A stretch of DNA of 64,000 bases from Marinomonas shanghaiensis (GTDB taxonomy: Bacteria; Pseudomonadota; Gammaproteobacteria; Pseudomonadales; Marinomonadaceae): assembly GCF_003259175.1 (NCBI RefSeq), contig NZ_QGOK01000013.1:1-64000 (forward strand), written 5' to 3'. Shown here in pieces: positions 9,342-18,141 of the stretch; the first letter of the stretch is position 1; each line of letters opens with the position of its first letter. A program made the translations under genes and the position numbers. Below the pieces are notes generated by a model. The model was not told the DNA's origin. It searched no databases and was given only the letters and a program-made list of their open reading frames with translations.

Positions 9342-10333
9342 GTTCAGATTTATTAGAAGAAGATAAAATGGGTGATATTTTTGTTCTAAACCCAAACCAT
9401 AGTACTACTCGTAGACTGATTAAAAATGATTTTAATCAGAGAGCAGAGTTAATTAATCAGTTAAAAAAAACAGATGATAAATTTGAAACAGCTTTATTTC
9501 TTTCTGAAGGTCATGCTCGTCAAGGAGAAGGTGGTCTTCGTAAGAACGGTTGTGTTAAAGATGGTTGCTATGATCTACCTTTAATTACAGTTATTACTAT
9601 AGTTTTTAATGGTGAAAAACATCTGGAAGAAACGATTTTAAGCGTCATTAATCAATCTTATGATAACGTTGAATACATCATCATAGACGGTGGCTCTACC
9701 GATGGTACTTTGGATATTATTAGAAAGTACGAATATGCTATTGATTACTGGGTGTCTGAAAAAGATAATGGAATAAGTGATGCCTTTAATAAAGGGGTTA
9801 GAGCATCTTTTGGTGATTATATAGCAATCTTAAATGCAGATGATTTTTATTTTAATGACGATGTTCTGGAAAAATTATCCTTAAAATTGGATTTAAAAGA
9901 AAATGAAATCGTATATGGAAAGACTAAGAAACTTACTGCTGATGGTTTCGTACTTGATAAAAAAGACAACAATATAAGTTGGGCGATGTCTGTACCCTTT
10001 TCCCATTGTTCTAGTTTCTTAAGTCGGAATATTTACAAAGAAATTGGATTGTATTCTGAAAAGTATAGTATTGCGATGGATGTAGACTTATTGATCAGAG
10101 CAAAGTCCGTTGCCAAAATAAAGAAAATCCCCGATATTATTGCGGTACAGCGAGATGGTGGTGTAAGTGATAGACATAGATTTAGGGGGTATAGAGAGTA
10201 TATTCGGGCATCCTATCCATTTCATGGATTTAAAGTTTATTTTTTCTATTATCTTAAAATTGCAATTGCCTTGAATTCTAAGTTTGTTAAACCTAAATTG
10301 AGGCTTCTTAAATCTAAGTTGGGGTTTAAATGA
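9338..10333 (+). CDS. Glycosyltransferase family 2
   Basis: Inverting GT-A transferase. An unusual N-terminal extension of about 80 residues precedes the catalytic core, which begins at LITVITIVFNGEKHLEETIL. It continues through QSYDNVEYIIIDGGSTDGTL and the KDNGISDAFNKGVRASFGDY region typical of WcaA/PglI-like enzymes, with the DXD equivalent at NADDFY. FSHCSSFLSRNIYKEIGLY forms the acceptor-side segment. The start at 9338 overlaps the GT4 gene. An internal ATG at 9368 (MGDIFVLN) is a possible alternative start. The extension carries no recognisable domain. Donor and linkage are unknown. Confidence 0.88.
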   Translation: MSSDLLEEDKMGDIFVLNPNHSTTRRLIKNDFNQRAELINQLKKTDDKFETALFLSEGHARQGEGGLRKNGCVKDGCYDLPLITVITIVFNGEKHLEETILSVINQSYDNVEYIIIDGGSTDGTLDIIRKYEYAIDYWVSEKDNGISDAFNKGVRASFGDYIAILNADDFYFNDDVLEKLSLKLDLKENEIVYGKTKKLTADGFVLDKKDNNISWAMSVPFSHCSSFLSRNIYKEIGLYSEKYSIAMDVDLLIRAKSVAKIKKIPDIIAVQRDGGVSDRHRFRGYREYIRASYPFHGFKVYFFYYLKIAIALNSKFVKPKLRLLKSKLGFK

Positions 10334-10866
10334 AGGAATTATTAAAAGGTATTCTGTTTTATTTTATTAATCATATTTTAAATAAAGTGCCCTCTCGTAA
10401 GGTGAGAATGTTTTTTTATTGTTTTTTGAGTGGCAATAAAATTAGTAGGAAGGCGGTTATTGGTTTAGGTGTTAAAATTCTAGATATTAGAGGTATTCAC
10501 ATTGGGGAGTACTCTAATATAAATTTCGACTCAATACTGGATGGTAGAGGAGATGGTGTTTATATTGGTTCCAATGTAGATATTGCACCTCAAGTTAATA
10601 TTTGGTCATTAGAGCATAATCCTAAGAGTTCTGGGCATGAGGCGAGAAGCGGAAAAGTCATAGTTGAAGATGGCTGCTGGCTTGCGAATCGGGTTATTGT
10701 ACTACCGAACACTTTTATAGGTAAAAATGTTGTTGTCGCAGCAGGATCTATTGTACATGGTCGTTTTGAAGCTGGTAAGGTATTAAAAGTTGAAAAGGCG
10801 AAAGTAACAGGAGTATCTTTTTCTGGTGAAAGAAAAAAACTTAAGAGTATAAGGATATTTCGATGA
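10330..10866 (+). CDS. Left-handed beta-helix acyltransferase
   Basis: A 178-residue hexapeptide-repeat transferase of the WcaF/NodL/CysE type, probably O-acetylating a sugar of the repeat unit with acetyl-CoA. Hexapeptide coils are visible from about residue 45 (VKILDIRGIHIGEYSNINF) to residue 145 (GKNVVVAAGSIV). The WSLEHNP segment carries the His used as general base in this family, and WLANRVIVLPNTFIG closes the active site. A short hydrophobic stretch at residues 6-14 could associate with the membrane. It overlaps the upstream GT2 by 4 bp. A 57-bp gap then breaks the run of overlapping genes. Confidence 0.88.
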   Translation: MKELLKGILFYFINHILNKVPSRKVRMFFYCFLSGNKISRKAVIGLGVKILDIRGIHIGEYSNINFDSILDGRGDGVYIGSNVDIAPQVNIWSLEHNPKSSGHEARSGKVIVEDGCWLANRVIVLPNTFIGKNVVVAAGSIVHGRFEAGKVLKVEKAKVTGVSFSGERKKLKSIRIFR

Positions 10867-10923
10867 TTCACTTTCTCACTGATCTTCAAATAGTAAATGT
10901 TGATATTTTAAATTTGGTGTATA

Positions 10924-11991
10924 ATGAAAAAAATAGCGATAGTTGATCCTTCTTCTTATACCTTACCTTATGATACTAGCTATATAAAATGTCTTTCGAA
11001 AAAAATGGGAATTGATTTTTTTTGTTCAATGGGTAAAGACTATCCGGTTTTTTTCGAAGATTTGAATGCCTATAGTGATAATGTATATTCTTATAAAATT
11101 TCGCCAAGCTCTAGTGCTAATGTTTTTTTCGGTATTTTTTCGTATTTAAAAATGCTTTTAAAAATATATTCTAATAGGGGGAGGTACGATGTTATAAACT
11201 TTCAATGGTCAATTTTTTTTCCATTTGAATTTATTTTTTTTATTCTTTTAAGAGATAAAGTAATATTTACTATTCATAATGATGTTCCTCATGGTTTTAA
11301 AGGGAGGCGAAAGCTTACTTACTATATATTGTCTAAGATTTCGAGGAAAAATATATTTGTTAGTGAATATACTAAAAAACGATTTTCTGATAATTACTTT
11401 GAAAATGATAAAAATATTGTTGTTCAGCATGGGAATATGTATTTTGGCGACTATTTTTTTCAAAAGAAAGAAAGAAATGAATACCATTACGATGTTATTT
11501 TTTGGGGGAGAGTCGAGTCCTATAAAGGAATCGATATATTATTAACCCTAAAATCGTTAGGTTTTGAATTTGGTATCTATGGTCGTTGGAGTACAAGTCT
11601 TAATAAGCTGAAAAATGAAATGGAAAAATATGAAGACTTTCATATTTTTGATGAATATATAAATGAAGAGAAATTAATAGCTATTTTTAATAAACGTGCC
11701 ATATTTATTTTACCCTATAAAGCTGCAACTCAATCGGGAGTTTTATATACTTTTTTAGCCTATAGAGTTGTCTTTATTGCTTCAGATGTAGGTGAAAATG
11801 CACAGTTTCTAAGAAAACATAACTTTCATGATCTTATTTTTAAGCGTGATGATCCGAAAGATATAATTAGAGCTTTTAACTATGCAAGAACTAATTATGA
11901 TTATTTGGTTGAAAGATTAGATGTTGTTTCATCTGAATACGAATGGTCTAATATATTGACAGATAATAAGGTAGATGAGTTTTTTTGCTGA
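10924..11991 (+). CDS. Glycosyltransferase, GT4-like
   Basis: A 355-residue GT-B-like transferase. The N-terminal half is strongly AT-rich with many Phe, Lys and Ile codons. FTIHNDVPHGFKGRRK and IFVSEYTKKRFSDNYF read as the acceptor domain. VIFWGRVESYKGIDILLTLK marks the start of the donor domain, and FILPYKAATQSGVLYTFLAY with SDVGENAQFL takes the place of the GT4 EX7E region. The first Glu of that motif is replaced, so catalysis could depend on other residues. It ends with the stop at 11989-11991, overlapping the start of the next gene. The donor sugar is unknown. Confidence 0.78.
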   Translation: MKKIAIVDPSSYTLPYDTSYIKCLSKKMGIDFFCSMGKDYPVFFEDLNAYSDNVYSYKISPSSSANVFFGIFSYLKMLLKIYSNRGRYDVINFQWSIFFPFEFIFFILLRDKVIFTIHNDVPHGFKGRRKLTYYILSKISRKNIFVSEYTKKRFSDNYFENDKNIVVQHGNMYFGDYFFQKKERNEYHYDVIFWGRVESYKGIDILLTLKSLGFEFGIYGRWSTSLNKLKNEMEKYEDFHIFDEYINEEKLIAIFNKRAIFILPYKAATQSGVLYTFLAYRVVFIASDVGENAQFLRKHNFHDLIFKRDDPKDIIRAFNYARTNYDYLVERLDVVSSEYEWSNILTDNKVDEFFC

Positions 11992-13202
11992 TTTATTCTT
12001 TAAAAAAGATAGCTTTTTTTAGTGGGTTGATTATGTTTTTTTTATTTTTTTCGAGTTTTCTTTGTCTGATTTATATTTATATTGGTTATCCTGCTTTGAT
12101 CTCCTTTTTATCGAAAGTGAATCGGAAGTATAAAAGAAGTCAAACTATATTGGTGAATGAAAATTTACCATCGATTACCATTGTCATCCCTGCGCATAAT
12201 GAAGAAACCGTTATCGAAAGTAAACTTCTGAACCATCTGGAACTGGATTATCCAAAGGATAAATTAAAAATTATTGTTCTTGATGATACATCAACAGATA
12301 GAACCTTTGACATTGCTTCAAAAGTGAAAGCAATGAACCCTGATCTTGTTGGAATCTTTCAAGTCTTCGATGGAAAGGGAAAAACGCATGCTATTAATAC
12401 TCTTATGCCAACATTAGGCAGTGATTTAGTTGTATTCTCTGATGCAAACGTTTATTTGAGAGAGGACGCACTTTCTCGTATTGCTGAGGTATTTTTAGAT
12501 TCAGGTATCGGTTGTGTGGCTGGTCAGCTTAACTACATTAATGAAGATGTTAATGGGTCTGCATTTTCTAACGGTTTGTATTGGCGTTACGAAGAGTTTA
12601 TTAAGCAATGTGAATCTGATACTGGTTCCATGATGGGAGCAGATGGCTCTATTTTTGCCATTAGAAGAATACTTTATCGTCCTCTTGATACTGGTATTCT
12701 AGATGATTTTTCGACTTCAGTTGGAGCTATTTGCCAAGGTTATCGTTTAGCTTATTCTGCCGATATTTGTGCCTATGAAAAAGGTGCTGAAAAAAGTACT
12801 GAAGAGTTTTCTCGTAAAGTGAGAATTAGTAATCGTTCATTTAATACATATCGCCATCTTAAGAAAGAAATTCATGCTTCTTTTTCCATTTTTAATCTCT
12901 TCAAGATGTATTCGCACAAGGTAATACGTTGGTTTTCTTTTTTACCTATGTTTGTGATGTTTTTGTCGTCTGCTGTTTGGATGTTTTCTTCACTGCTTGG
13001 CTGTGCTTTATTTTTTTTGCAGTTATTCGGATATTTTTATTTATGGCTTTGTTACAAGAACGAGAAGTTGAATGTCTTAGGAAAGGTTGGCGATATTTTG
13101 TTATATTTTGTTATGACAAATCTTGCTTGTTTTATAGGTATCTATTTGTCCCTTCGTGGCAAAAAAATTACAATTTGGAAAAAAGCTGATTCTACTCGCT
13201 AA
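11985..13202 (+). CDS. Membrane glycosyltransferase family 2
   Basis: Processive-type or IcaA/cellulose-synthase-like GT2 anchored in the inner membrane. A first hydrophobic segment lies at about residues 10-35. The catalytic core follows with ITIVIPAHNEETVIESKL near residue 63, LDDTSTDRTFD, the metal-binding SDANVYL, and GADGSIFAIRR. The C-terminal acid is at LDDFSTSV and the RKVRISNR segment stands where (Q/R)XXRW is expected. Two or three further hydrophobic segments lie at about residues 310-390. The frame opens at TTG 11985, overlapping the previous stop. ATG 12033 is an alternative but shortens the first membrane segment. It is the last gene of the rightward cluster, before a strong shared terminator. 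Confidence 0.85.
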   Translation: MLIYSLKKIAFFSGLIMFFLFFSSFLCLIYIYIGYPALISFLSKVNRKYKRSQTILVNENLPSITIVIPAHNEETVIESKLLNHLELDYPKDKLKIIVLDDTSTDRTFDIASKVKAMNPDLVGIFQVFDGKGKTHAINTLMPTLGSDLVVFSDANVYLREDALSRIAEVFLDSGIGCVAGQLNYINEDVNGSAFSNGLYWRYEEFIKQCESDTGSMMGADGSIFAIRRILYRPLDTGILDDFSTSVGAICQGYRLAYSADICAYEKGAEKSTEEFSRKVRISNRSFNTYRHLKKEIHASFSIFNLFKMYSHKVIRWFSFLPMFVMFLSSAVWMFSSLLGCALFFLQLFGYFYLWLCYKNEKLNVLGKVGDILLYFVMTNLACFIGIYLSLRGKKITIWKKADSTR

Positions 13203-13230
13203 AAAAACGCCGCATTATGCGGCGTTTTTA
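13201..13230. terminator. Bidirectional terminator with a stop codon in its loop
   Basis: Perfect 8-bp stem ACGCCGCA/TGCGGCGT with a TTA loop, flanked by A-run and T-run so it can work in both directions. The loop TTA (13215-13217) is the complement of the TAA stop codon of the leftward wcaJ-like gene. The rightward glycosyltransferase ends at 13202, so both transcripts end here. Confidence 0.9.
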
Positions 13231-14636
13231 TGGATAAAACCTTTCCAAAAGGTTAGGAATATAATTCTAAGGTCAAACCAAATCGACCAATGTTCTATGT
13301 AGTATAAGTCACATTCTATACGTTTCTTAAGGTCTGTGTCGCCACGCCAACCGTTTACTTGTGCCCAGCCTGTAATGCCTGCTTTTACCATGTGTTTTTG
13401 CATATAACCTGGGATTTCATGTTTAAATTGATCGACAAAAACGGTTCTTTCTGGGCGTGGTCCAACGATAGACATATCACCCAATAGCACATTTATAAAC
13501 TGTGGTAGCTCATCCAAACTGGTTTTACGAATAAAAGCACCAAACTTGGTGACAGACATACTGGTTGCCCCTCCCCACTTTATGCCATCTTTTTCGCTGT
13601 CTACGGACATTGAGCGAAACTTAAGCATATTAAATGAGCGTCCATTCCAACTCACTCTTTCCTGCCGATAAAAAATAGGTCCTGGTGAAGACAGTTTTAC
13701 CCCTATTGCTAAAGTGATCATGATAGGGCTGATACAGAGTAAAATAAGGCTGGATAGCAGTTTGTCTTCAACGGACTTTAAAAAACGGTTTTTGCCTTCT
13801 AGCATGTGCGATGTTGATAGGTTAATCACTGGCAATCCAGCGACTTCTGTCACTGAGTGGTTGAGTAGTTGAAAACCAAATATATCTGGTACCATGCGAA
13901 TGGTGACTGCGCTGGTTGCTAGGGCGGTTTGTGCCTTTTCCATTTGTGCTACCTCGCTCATTGGAAGAGCGATCCATACTTGGTCTATGTGTAAATCACG
14001 CACTAGCTGATCTATTTCTTCTAAGCTGCCCACCACTGGAATATCTTTTATGGGACTTTGGTTTGCCTTGGATATAAAGCCTTTTACCAGAAGGCCCATG
14101 GACGGATTTTGGATAAGTTTGTTAGCGACATTTTGTCCAAGCTCGCCATCACCGATGATGAGTACTCGACGTATGTTATAACCCTTTGCTCTTAGCGCCC
14201 CTAGGCTTTGTCTTAGTATGAGACGATAGCCAATGATAAAAAAAGTCGATGATGCAAGCCAGGTAGCGACCCAGATTCTGGAGTAAAGCTCAGATGTTTG
14301 TGTCGCAAAGGCACTCAATACGAGCAGTAGAAAGGTACCGAAAGTGGCACTGACTACGCATTTTATTTCACTGGTAAAGGAAGATCCACGCCACGCGCGG
14401 TAGCCGCCAAAGATTGAGAGTAGTGTGGCACCAATAATGACACCTAACAGTAAGACATTTTTGTAGGCAATGTTTAGGTCAAAGTGTGAAAAACGCAACC
14501 AATAACTAAGCAATCCAGTGGCAAATAAACAAAGTATATCTAGTGCTCTGTGGCTGATGCCGATGGAAGCACTGTGTTCTTTTAGTGTTAGGCCTTTTTT
14601 CACTTTTTCCTCATCTTGCATATTAGGTATAATCAA
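13215..14636 (-). CDS. wcaJ: Undecaprenyl-phosphate sugar phosphotransferase (WcaJ-like)
   Basis: Initiating enzyme that moves a hexose-1-phosphate from a nucleotide sugar to undecaprenyl phosphate at the inner membrane. The N-terminal part has four or five hydrophobic segments. The middle CoA-binding-like Rossmann region has [20 protein letters not shown] near residue 158. The C-terminal bacterial sugar transferase domain starts with one more membrane segment ([20 protein letters not shown]). It continues with [32 protein letters not shown] [20 protein letters not shown], and GPRPERTVF. At 473 residues it matches WcaJ/EpsL. It is convergent with the transferase cluster and divergent from the O-antigen ligase-like gene across a 118-bp gap. 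Confidence 0.94.
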   Translation of the reverse strand: MIIPNMQDEEKVKKGLTLKEHSASIGISHRALDILCLFATGLLSYWLRFSHFDLNIAYKNVLLLGVIIGATLLSIFGGYRAWRGSSFTSEIKCVVSATFGTFLLLVLSAFATQTSELYSRIWVATWLASSTFFIIGYRLILRQSLGALRAKGYNIRRVLIIGDGELGQNVANKLIQNPSMGLLVKGFISKANQSPIKDIPVVGSLEEIDQLVRDLHIDQVWIALPMSEVAQMEKAQTALATSAVTIRMVPDIFGFQLLNHSVTEVAGLPVINLSTSHMLEGKNRFLKSVEDKLLSSLILLCISPIMITLAIGVKLSSPGPIFYRQERVSWNGRSFNMLKFRSMSVDSEKDGIKWGGATSMSVTKFGAFIRKTSLDELPQFINVLLGDMSIVGPRPERTVFVDQFKHEIPGYMQKHMVKAGITGWAQVNGWRGDTDLKKRIECDLYYIEHWSIWFDLRIIFLTFWKGFIHKNAA

Positions 14637-14754
14637 GAGCTTATATTCGGTGTATGATAGCAGTAAATGGTTAAAGATTAATTGTAATGTTGTGCGTATT
14701 TCAAATACGGTGTTGTTCTACCCATCATGATACCTTGTAAGGGATTTTTTACAT

Positions 14755-15993
14755 ATGTTAAACACCACTTTTAGTATTTTAGTGTGGTTTCTTGCCGCGT
14801 TGACTTTTGCTTTATCTATTGCAGCTCCTAATGGCTATAGTGTTGGTACAACGATTATTTTTCTTCTATCGTTCGGATTATTTTTCTTAAAGCCCAGATG
14901 GCTTGAGCTACACAAAGAAGATAAGATGCTTTTTTATGTATTTGCACTGTATGCTTGCGCTATGTTTGGTTTTGTGTATCTCGACGGATGGCATACGCGA
15001 GAACTTGATAGGCCTTCACGTTTTATCTTAGCTCTCCCTGTTTTGTTGTTACTTTTGAGGTCTGCGGGTAGGGAGAATTTATTGTGGTTTGGTACGGTTA
15101 TTGGGGCGATTGCTGCTTTTGTTTTGGCGATTTATGAGCGAAAAGTACTAGGTTTGAGTCGTGCCAACGGTAGTGAGCATCCTATCATGTTCGGTAATAT
15201 TGGTATGATGCTTGGCTTAATCAGTTTTGCATCTGCAACCTATTTTTTATCCAATAAACGTTATGTTTGGTTGATGCTAGCTATTCTAGGAGGTTTGTGC
15301 GGTATTGGAGCATCCGTGTTATCTGCTTCCCGTGGTGGCTGGGTAGCTCTGCCTTTGATTGGTTTTTTCTTACTATGGCAAAGTCGCTTTTTATTGGGGA
15401 AAAAGCTTGTATGGGGAGTCTGTATAGTCTCAATTTTACTGGTTTTTATTGCTGTTTTAATTCCTCAAACTGGCATAAAAGACCGAGTGGGCCAGGCTGT
15501 TCATGATGTTGTGGAATACGATCAAGGTGTTGATAAGGATTCTTCTGTAGGGCTGAGATTTGAAATGTGGAAAGCCGCTCTAAGTATGTTTGCGGAGTCA
15601 CCTCTTGTTGGTGTTGGAGAGTATGGTAGCGTTGCTGTAAAGGAGAAACTTATTGCTGAAGGCGCGGTGTCTGCTAAAGTGTTAACACATAGTCATGCTC
15701 ACAATGAATTTATTAATGCATTAGGGTTAACTGGAATTATTGGTTTTATTTTTCTTCTGGCTGTTTACTTGATTCCACTTCAACTTTTCCTGAAAAAAAT
15801 GCGTCAGTATCCTGATAATTGGAACATACGAGCCTATGCTATAGCAGGTGCTCTAGTTCCGATGTGTTATATGGATTTTGGTTTGTCACAGGTAATGTTT
15901 AGCCACAATATTGGCGTAATGATGTATGCGTTTCCTATTGTGTATTTCTGGGCTGCGGTTCGTTGGGCCGAACGAAAAGAATTGGCGCGATAA
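14755..15993 (+). CDS. O-antigen ligase / Wzy-type polymerase family protein
   Basis: Polytopic inner-membrane protein with 10-12 hydrophobic segments. The Wzy_C hallmark ASRGGWVALPLIG is near residue 190, followed by a large periplasmic loop (about residues 240-315) with GLRFEMWKAALSMFAESPLV, GVGEYG and THSHAHNEFINALGLTGIIG. The His of the SHAHNEF segment is the conserved ligase residue. It could be WaaL (joining glycan to lipid A-core) or a polymerase; no other Wzy candidate is seen in the window, so a polymerase role for this locus is plausible. Start ATG 14755. Transcribed divergently from the wcaJ-like gene. Confidence 0.88.
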   Translation: MLNTTFSILVWFLAALTFALSIAAPNGYSVGTTIIFLLSFGLFFLKPRWLELHKEDKMLFYVFALYACAMFGFVYLDGWHTRELDRPSRFILALPVLLLLLRSAGRENLLWFGTVIGAIAAFVLAIYERKVLGLSRANGSEHPIMFGNIGMMLGLISFASATYFLSNKRYVWLMLAILGGLCGIGASVLSASRGGWVALPLIGFFLLWQSRFLLGKKLVWGVCIVSILLVFIAVLIPQTGIKDRVGQAVHDVVEYDQGVDKDSSVGLRFEMWKAALSMFAESPLVGVGEYGSVAVKEKLIAEGAVSAKVLTHSHAHNEFINALGLTGIIGFIFLLAVYLIPLQLFLKKMRQYPDNWNIRAYAIAGALVPMCYMDFGLSQVMFSHNIGVMMYAFPIVYFWAAVRWAERKELAR

Positions 15994-16040
15994 TCTAGGT
16001 CTGAGTTTTATAGGCTTACAACGAAACAAAGATGTGAGCA

Positions 16041-16071
16041 AAAAAATGGCCATCGTTCGATGGCCATTTTT
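16041..16071. terminator. Bidirectional intrinsic terminator
   Basis: Near-perfect hairpin AAAATGGCCATCG / CGATGGCCATTTT with a 2-nt loop and A/T tracts on both sides, between the convergent ligase-like and FKBP genes. Confidence 0.9.
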
Positions 16072-16096
16072 GTATCTGAGATTTATGGCAAATATT

Positions 16097-16828
16097 TTAT
16101 TTTGCCGCTTCTGTGCTGCTTTCTTCGTTCACAACTTTGTGTAGTTCTACCACAAATTTCAGTGCCGCATTCGGTGGAATAGGGCCAGTTCCACCAGGGC
16201 CGTAGGCTAGGTCTGCTGGAATATAAAGTTCGTATTTAGAGCCTGGTGTCATGAGTTGTAGGCCTTCTGTCCAGCCTGCGATGACGCCATTTAGAGGGAA
16301 AGAGATGGACTCGCCACGTTGGTAAGAACTGTCGAATACGGTACCGTCAATTAGGCTGCCTTCGTAGTCCACTTCGACGGTGTCGTTAGCGTTTGGCTTG
16401 TCACCTTTGCCTTCGGTGACGACTTTATACAATAAGCCAGATTCTGTTTTCTTGACGCCTTTTTCGGCTTCTTTTTCTTTCAACCACGCGGCTGATGCTG
16501 CTTTGGCTTCTTCAGCGGCTTTTTCTTCTTCAAGCTGTGCTTTTGCCATCTGTTCTTGCTGGTAGCTTTGGATGGTTTGCGTGACTTCATCCATGGTCAT
16601 TTTGCCTTCCTTGCCAGCAAAGGCGTCTTGGAAGCCTGCCATGAAGGTTTTTATGTCTAGGTCAGAAAAGTCTTGTGACATGCGTGAACCAAACATGGTG
16701 CCTATGCTGTAGCCAAGGCGTTGTTCTTTCGATTCGAGTTTAACTGCACTGTTGTCTGCGTACGCAAAAGAAACGGAAGACATAACCAGCGCGGCAATAA
16801 GCGTTTTTTTCATAACTATTTTTTTCAT
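16097..16828 (-). CDS. FKBP-type peptidyl-prolyl isomerase, periplasmic
   Basis: Folding catalyst of the FkpA/Mip class. The N-terminal signal sequence MKKTLIAALVMSSVSFAYA ends at an A-x-A-type site. A helical dimerisation domain (about residues 30-120) contains GYSIGTMFGSRMSQDF and a long charged helix rich in Glu, Ala and Lys. The FKBP domain (about residues 130-235) has VEVDYEGSLIDGTVFDSSYQ, FPLNGVIAGWTEGL, and YGPGGTGPIPPNAALKFVVE. Length 243. The frame has ATG at 16828 and 16813; the second begins a standard signal peptide, but neither has a clear Shine-Dalgarno. It is monocistronic and ends at the shared terminator. Confidence 0.93.
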   Translation of the reverse strand: MKKIVMKKTLIAALVMSSVSFAYADNSAVKLESKEQRLGYSIGTMFGSRMSQDFSDLDIKTFMAGFQDAFAGKEGKMTMDEVTQTIQSYQQEQMAKAQLEEEKAAEEAKAASAAWLKEKEAEKGVKKTESGLLYKVVTEGKGDKPNANDTVEVDYEGSLIDGTVFDSSYQRGESISFPLNGVIAGWTEGLQLMTPGSKYELYIPADLAYGPGGTGPIPPNAALKFVVELHKVVNEESSTEAAK

Positions 16829-17270
16829 AAGGAAAGGTGTTCCATTGTTTGTTGATTTATCACTCAGTGATGTAAAGCGTTCAGGCGGAATTTGATTTGC
16901 TTATCTTTGACTAACATTTCATGGGGCGAAAACAAAGCAGGAACAATGATATACGCCTTGTGCTTTGCAAAATCATATCCGTCATTTCTGTTTAACGTAA
17001 GTGTTCTAACATAAAATGGGCTGCTTACGCCAATTTATATGTTCTCACGTTACCAAAGTGACCCCTTCACCTGCACACTTTGTTTGAGTTCTAAAAGATC
17101 TCGTTTCATTTCAAGAACGGTTCCGCAAAGCACAAGACGTTCAAAGAGAGTAATCCTCTGTTATTTGGCGAGACAATCGCTTTTACACAAGCATGACAGT
17201 GTTTGCTAAAGCCGCTTTGTTTATTCGTGGGTCTTTACGATTTGTTGACTTTGATAAGGCTGGGGATCTT
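16829..17270. other. Gene-free stretch upstream of the FKBP gene
   Basis: No convincing gene. It should contain the leftward FKBP promoter near 16850-16900. On the minus strand a 36-codon open stretch ends at a stop at 17050-17052 and could be a relic of a coding end, but no start codon or Shine-Dalgarno supports it. The tandem array begins at its right edge. Confidence 0.5.
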
Positions 17271-18141
17271 GGATGTCGTGCTTTAGCGCGTCAAGAATGT
17301 TTCGTAACGGCTGGATGCTTTTTTGACGGCCTAAAGGCCGACCTACAGGGGATTGGTTTTTTGTAGGTCGTGCTTTAGCGCGTCAAGGATGTTTCGTAAC
17401 GGCTGGATGCTTTTTTGACGGCCTAAAGGCCGACCTACAGGGGATTGGTTTTTTGTAGGTCGTGCTTTAGCGCGTCAAGGGGTTTGCAAAGGCTGGATGC
17501 TTTTTGACGGCCTAAAGGCCGACCTACAGGTGATTGGGTTAGGTTTTTGTAGGTCGTGCTTTAGCGCGTCAAGGATGTTTCGTAACGGCTGGATGCTTTT
17601 TTGACGGCCTAAAGGCCGACCTACAGGGGATTGGTTTTTTGTAGGTCGTGCTTTAGCGCGTCAAGGGGTTTGCAAAGGCTGGATGCTTTTTGACGGCCTA
17701 AAGGCCGACCTACAGGTGATTGGGTTAGGTTTTTGTAGGTCGTGCTTTAGCGCGTCAAGGATGTTTCGTAACGGCTGGATGCTTTTTTGACGGCCTAAAG
17801 GCCGACCTACAGGGGATTGGTTTTTTGTAGGTCGTGCTTTAGCGCGTCAAGGGGTTTGCAAAGGCTGGATGCTTTTTGACGGCCTAAAGGCCGACCTACA
17901 GGTGATTGGGTTAGGTTTTTGTAGGTCGTGCTTTAGCGCGTCAAGGATGTTTCGTAACGGCTGGATGCTTTTTTGACGGCCTAAAGGCCGACCTACAGGG
18001 GATTGGTTTTTTGTAGGTCGTGCTTTAGCGCGTCAAGGGGTTTGCAAAGGCTGGATGCTTTTTTGACGGCCTAAAGGCCGACCTACAGGTGATTGTGTTT
18101 GGTGTGATTGAGCTTTTGACGGCCTGAAGGCCGACCTACAT
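17271..18141. repeat. Tandem array of alternating 92- and 94-bp REP-containing units
   Basis: Nine units begin with (GTAG)GTCGTGCTTTAGCGCGTCAA at about 17271, 17363, 17455, 17549, 17641, 17735, 17827, 17921 and 18013. Each pairs this arm with the opposed arm TTGACGGCCTAAAGGCCGAC(CTAC). Two unit types occur. A (92 bp) has the spacer GGATGTTTCGTAACGGCTGG. B (94 bp) has GGGGTTTGCAAAGGCTGG and ends in GATTGGGTTAGG. The order is A A B A B A B A B, so A-B dimers of 186 bp repeat as a higher-order unit, nearly without sequence change. A degenerate tail with one more REP arm ends at the stop codon of the LysO-like gene. Confidence 0.95.

Noticed and set aside
17050..17160. 36-codon open stretch on the minus strand ending VKGSLW
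   Set aside because: The peptide looks plausible, but no start codon follows the upstream stop at the right place and no Shine-Dalgarno is present; at most a gene relic.
17271..18141. Tandem array read as a CRISPR
   Set aside because: Units of 92/94 bp repeat almost entirely; there are no unique 30-40 bp spacers and no cas genes. It fits an amplified REP composite.
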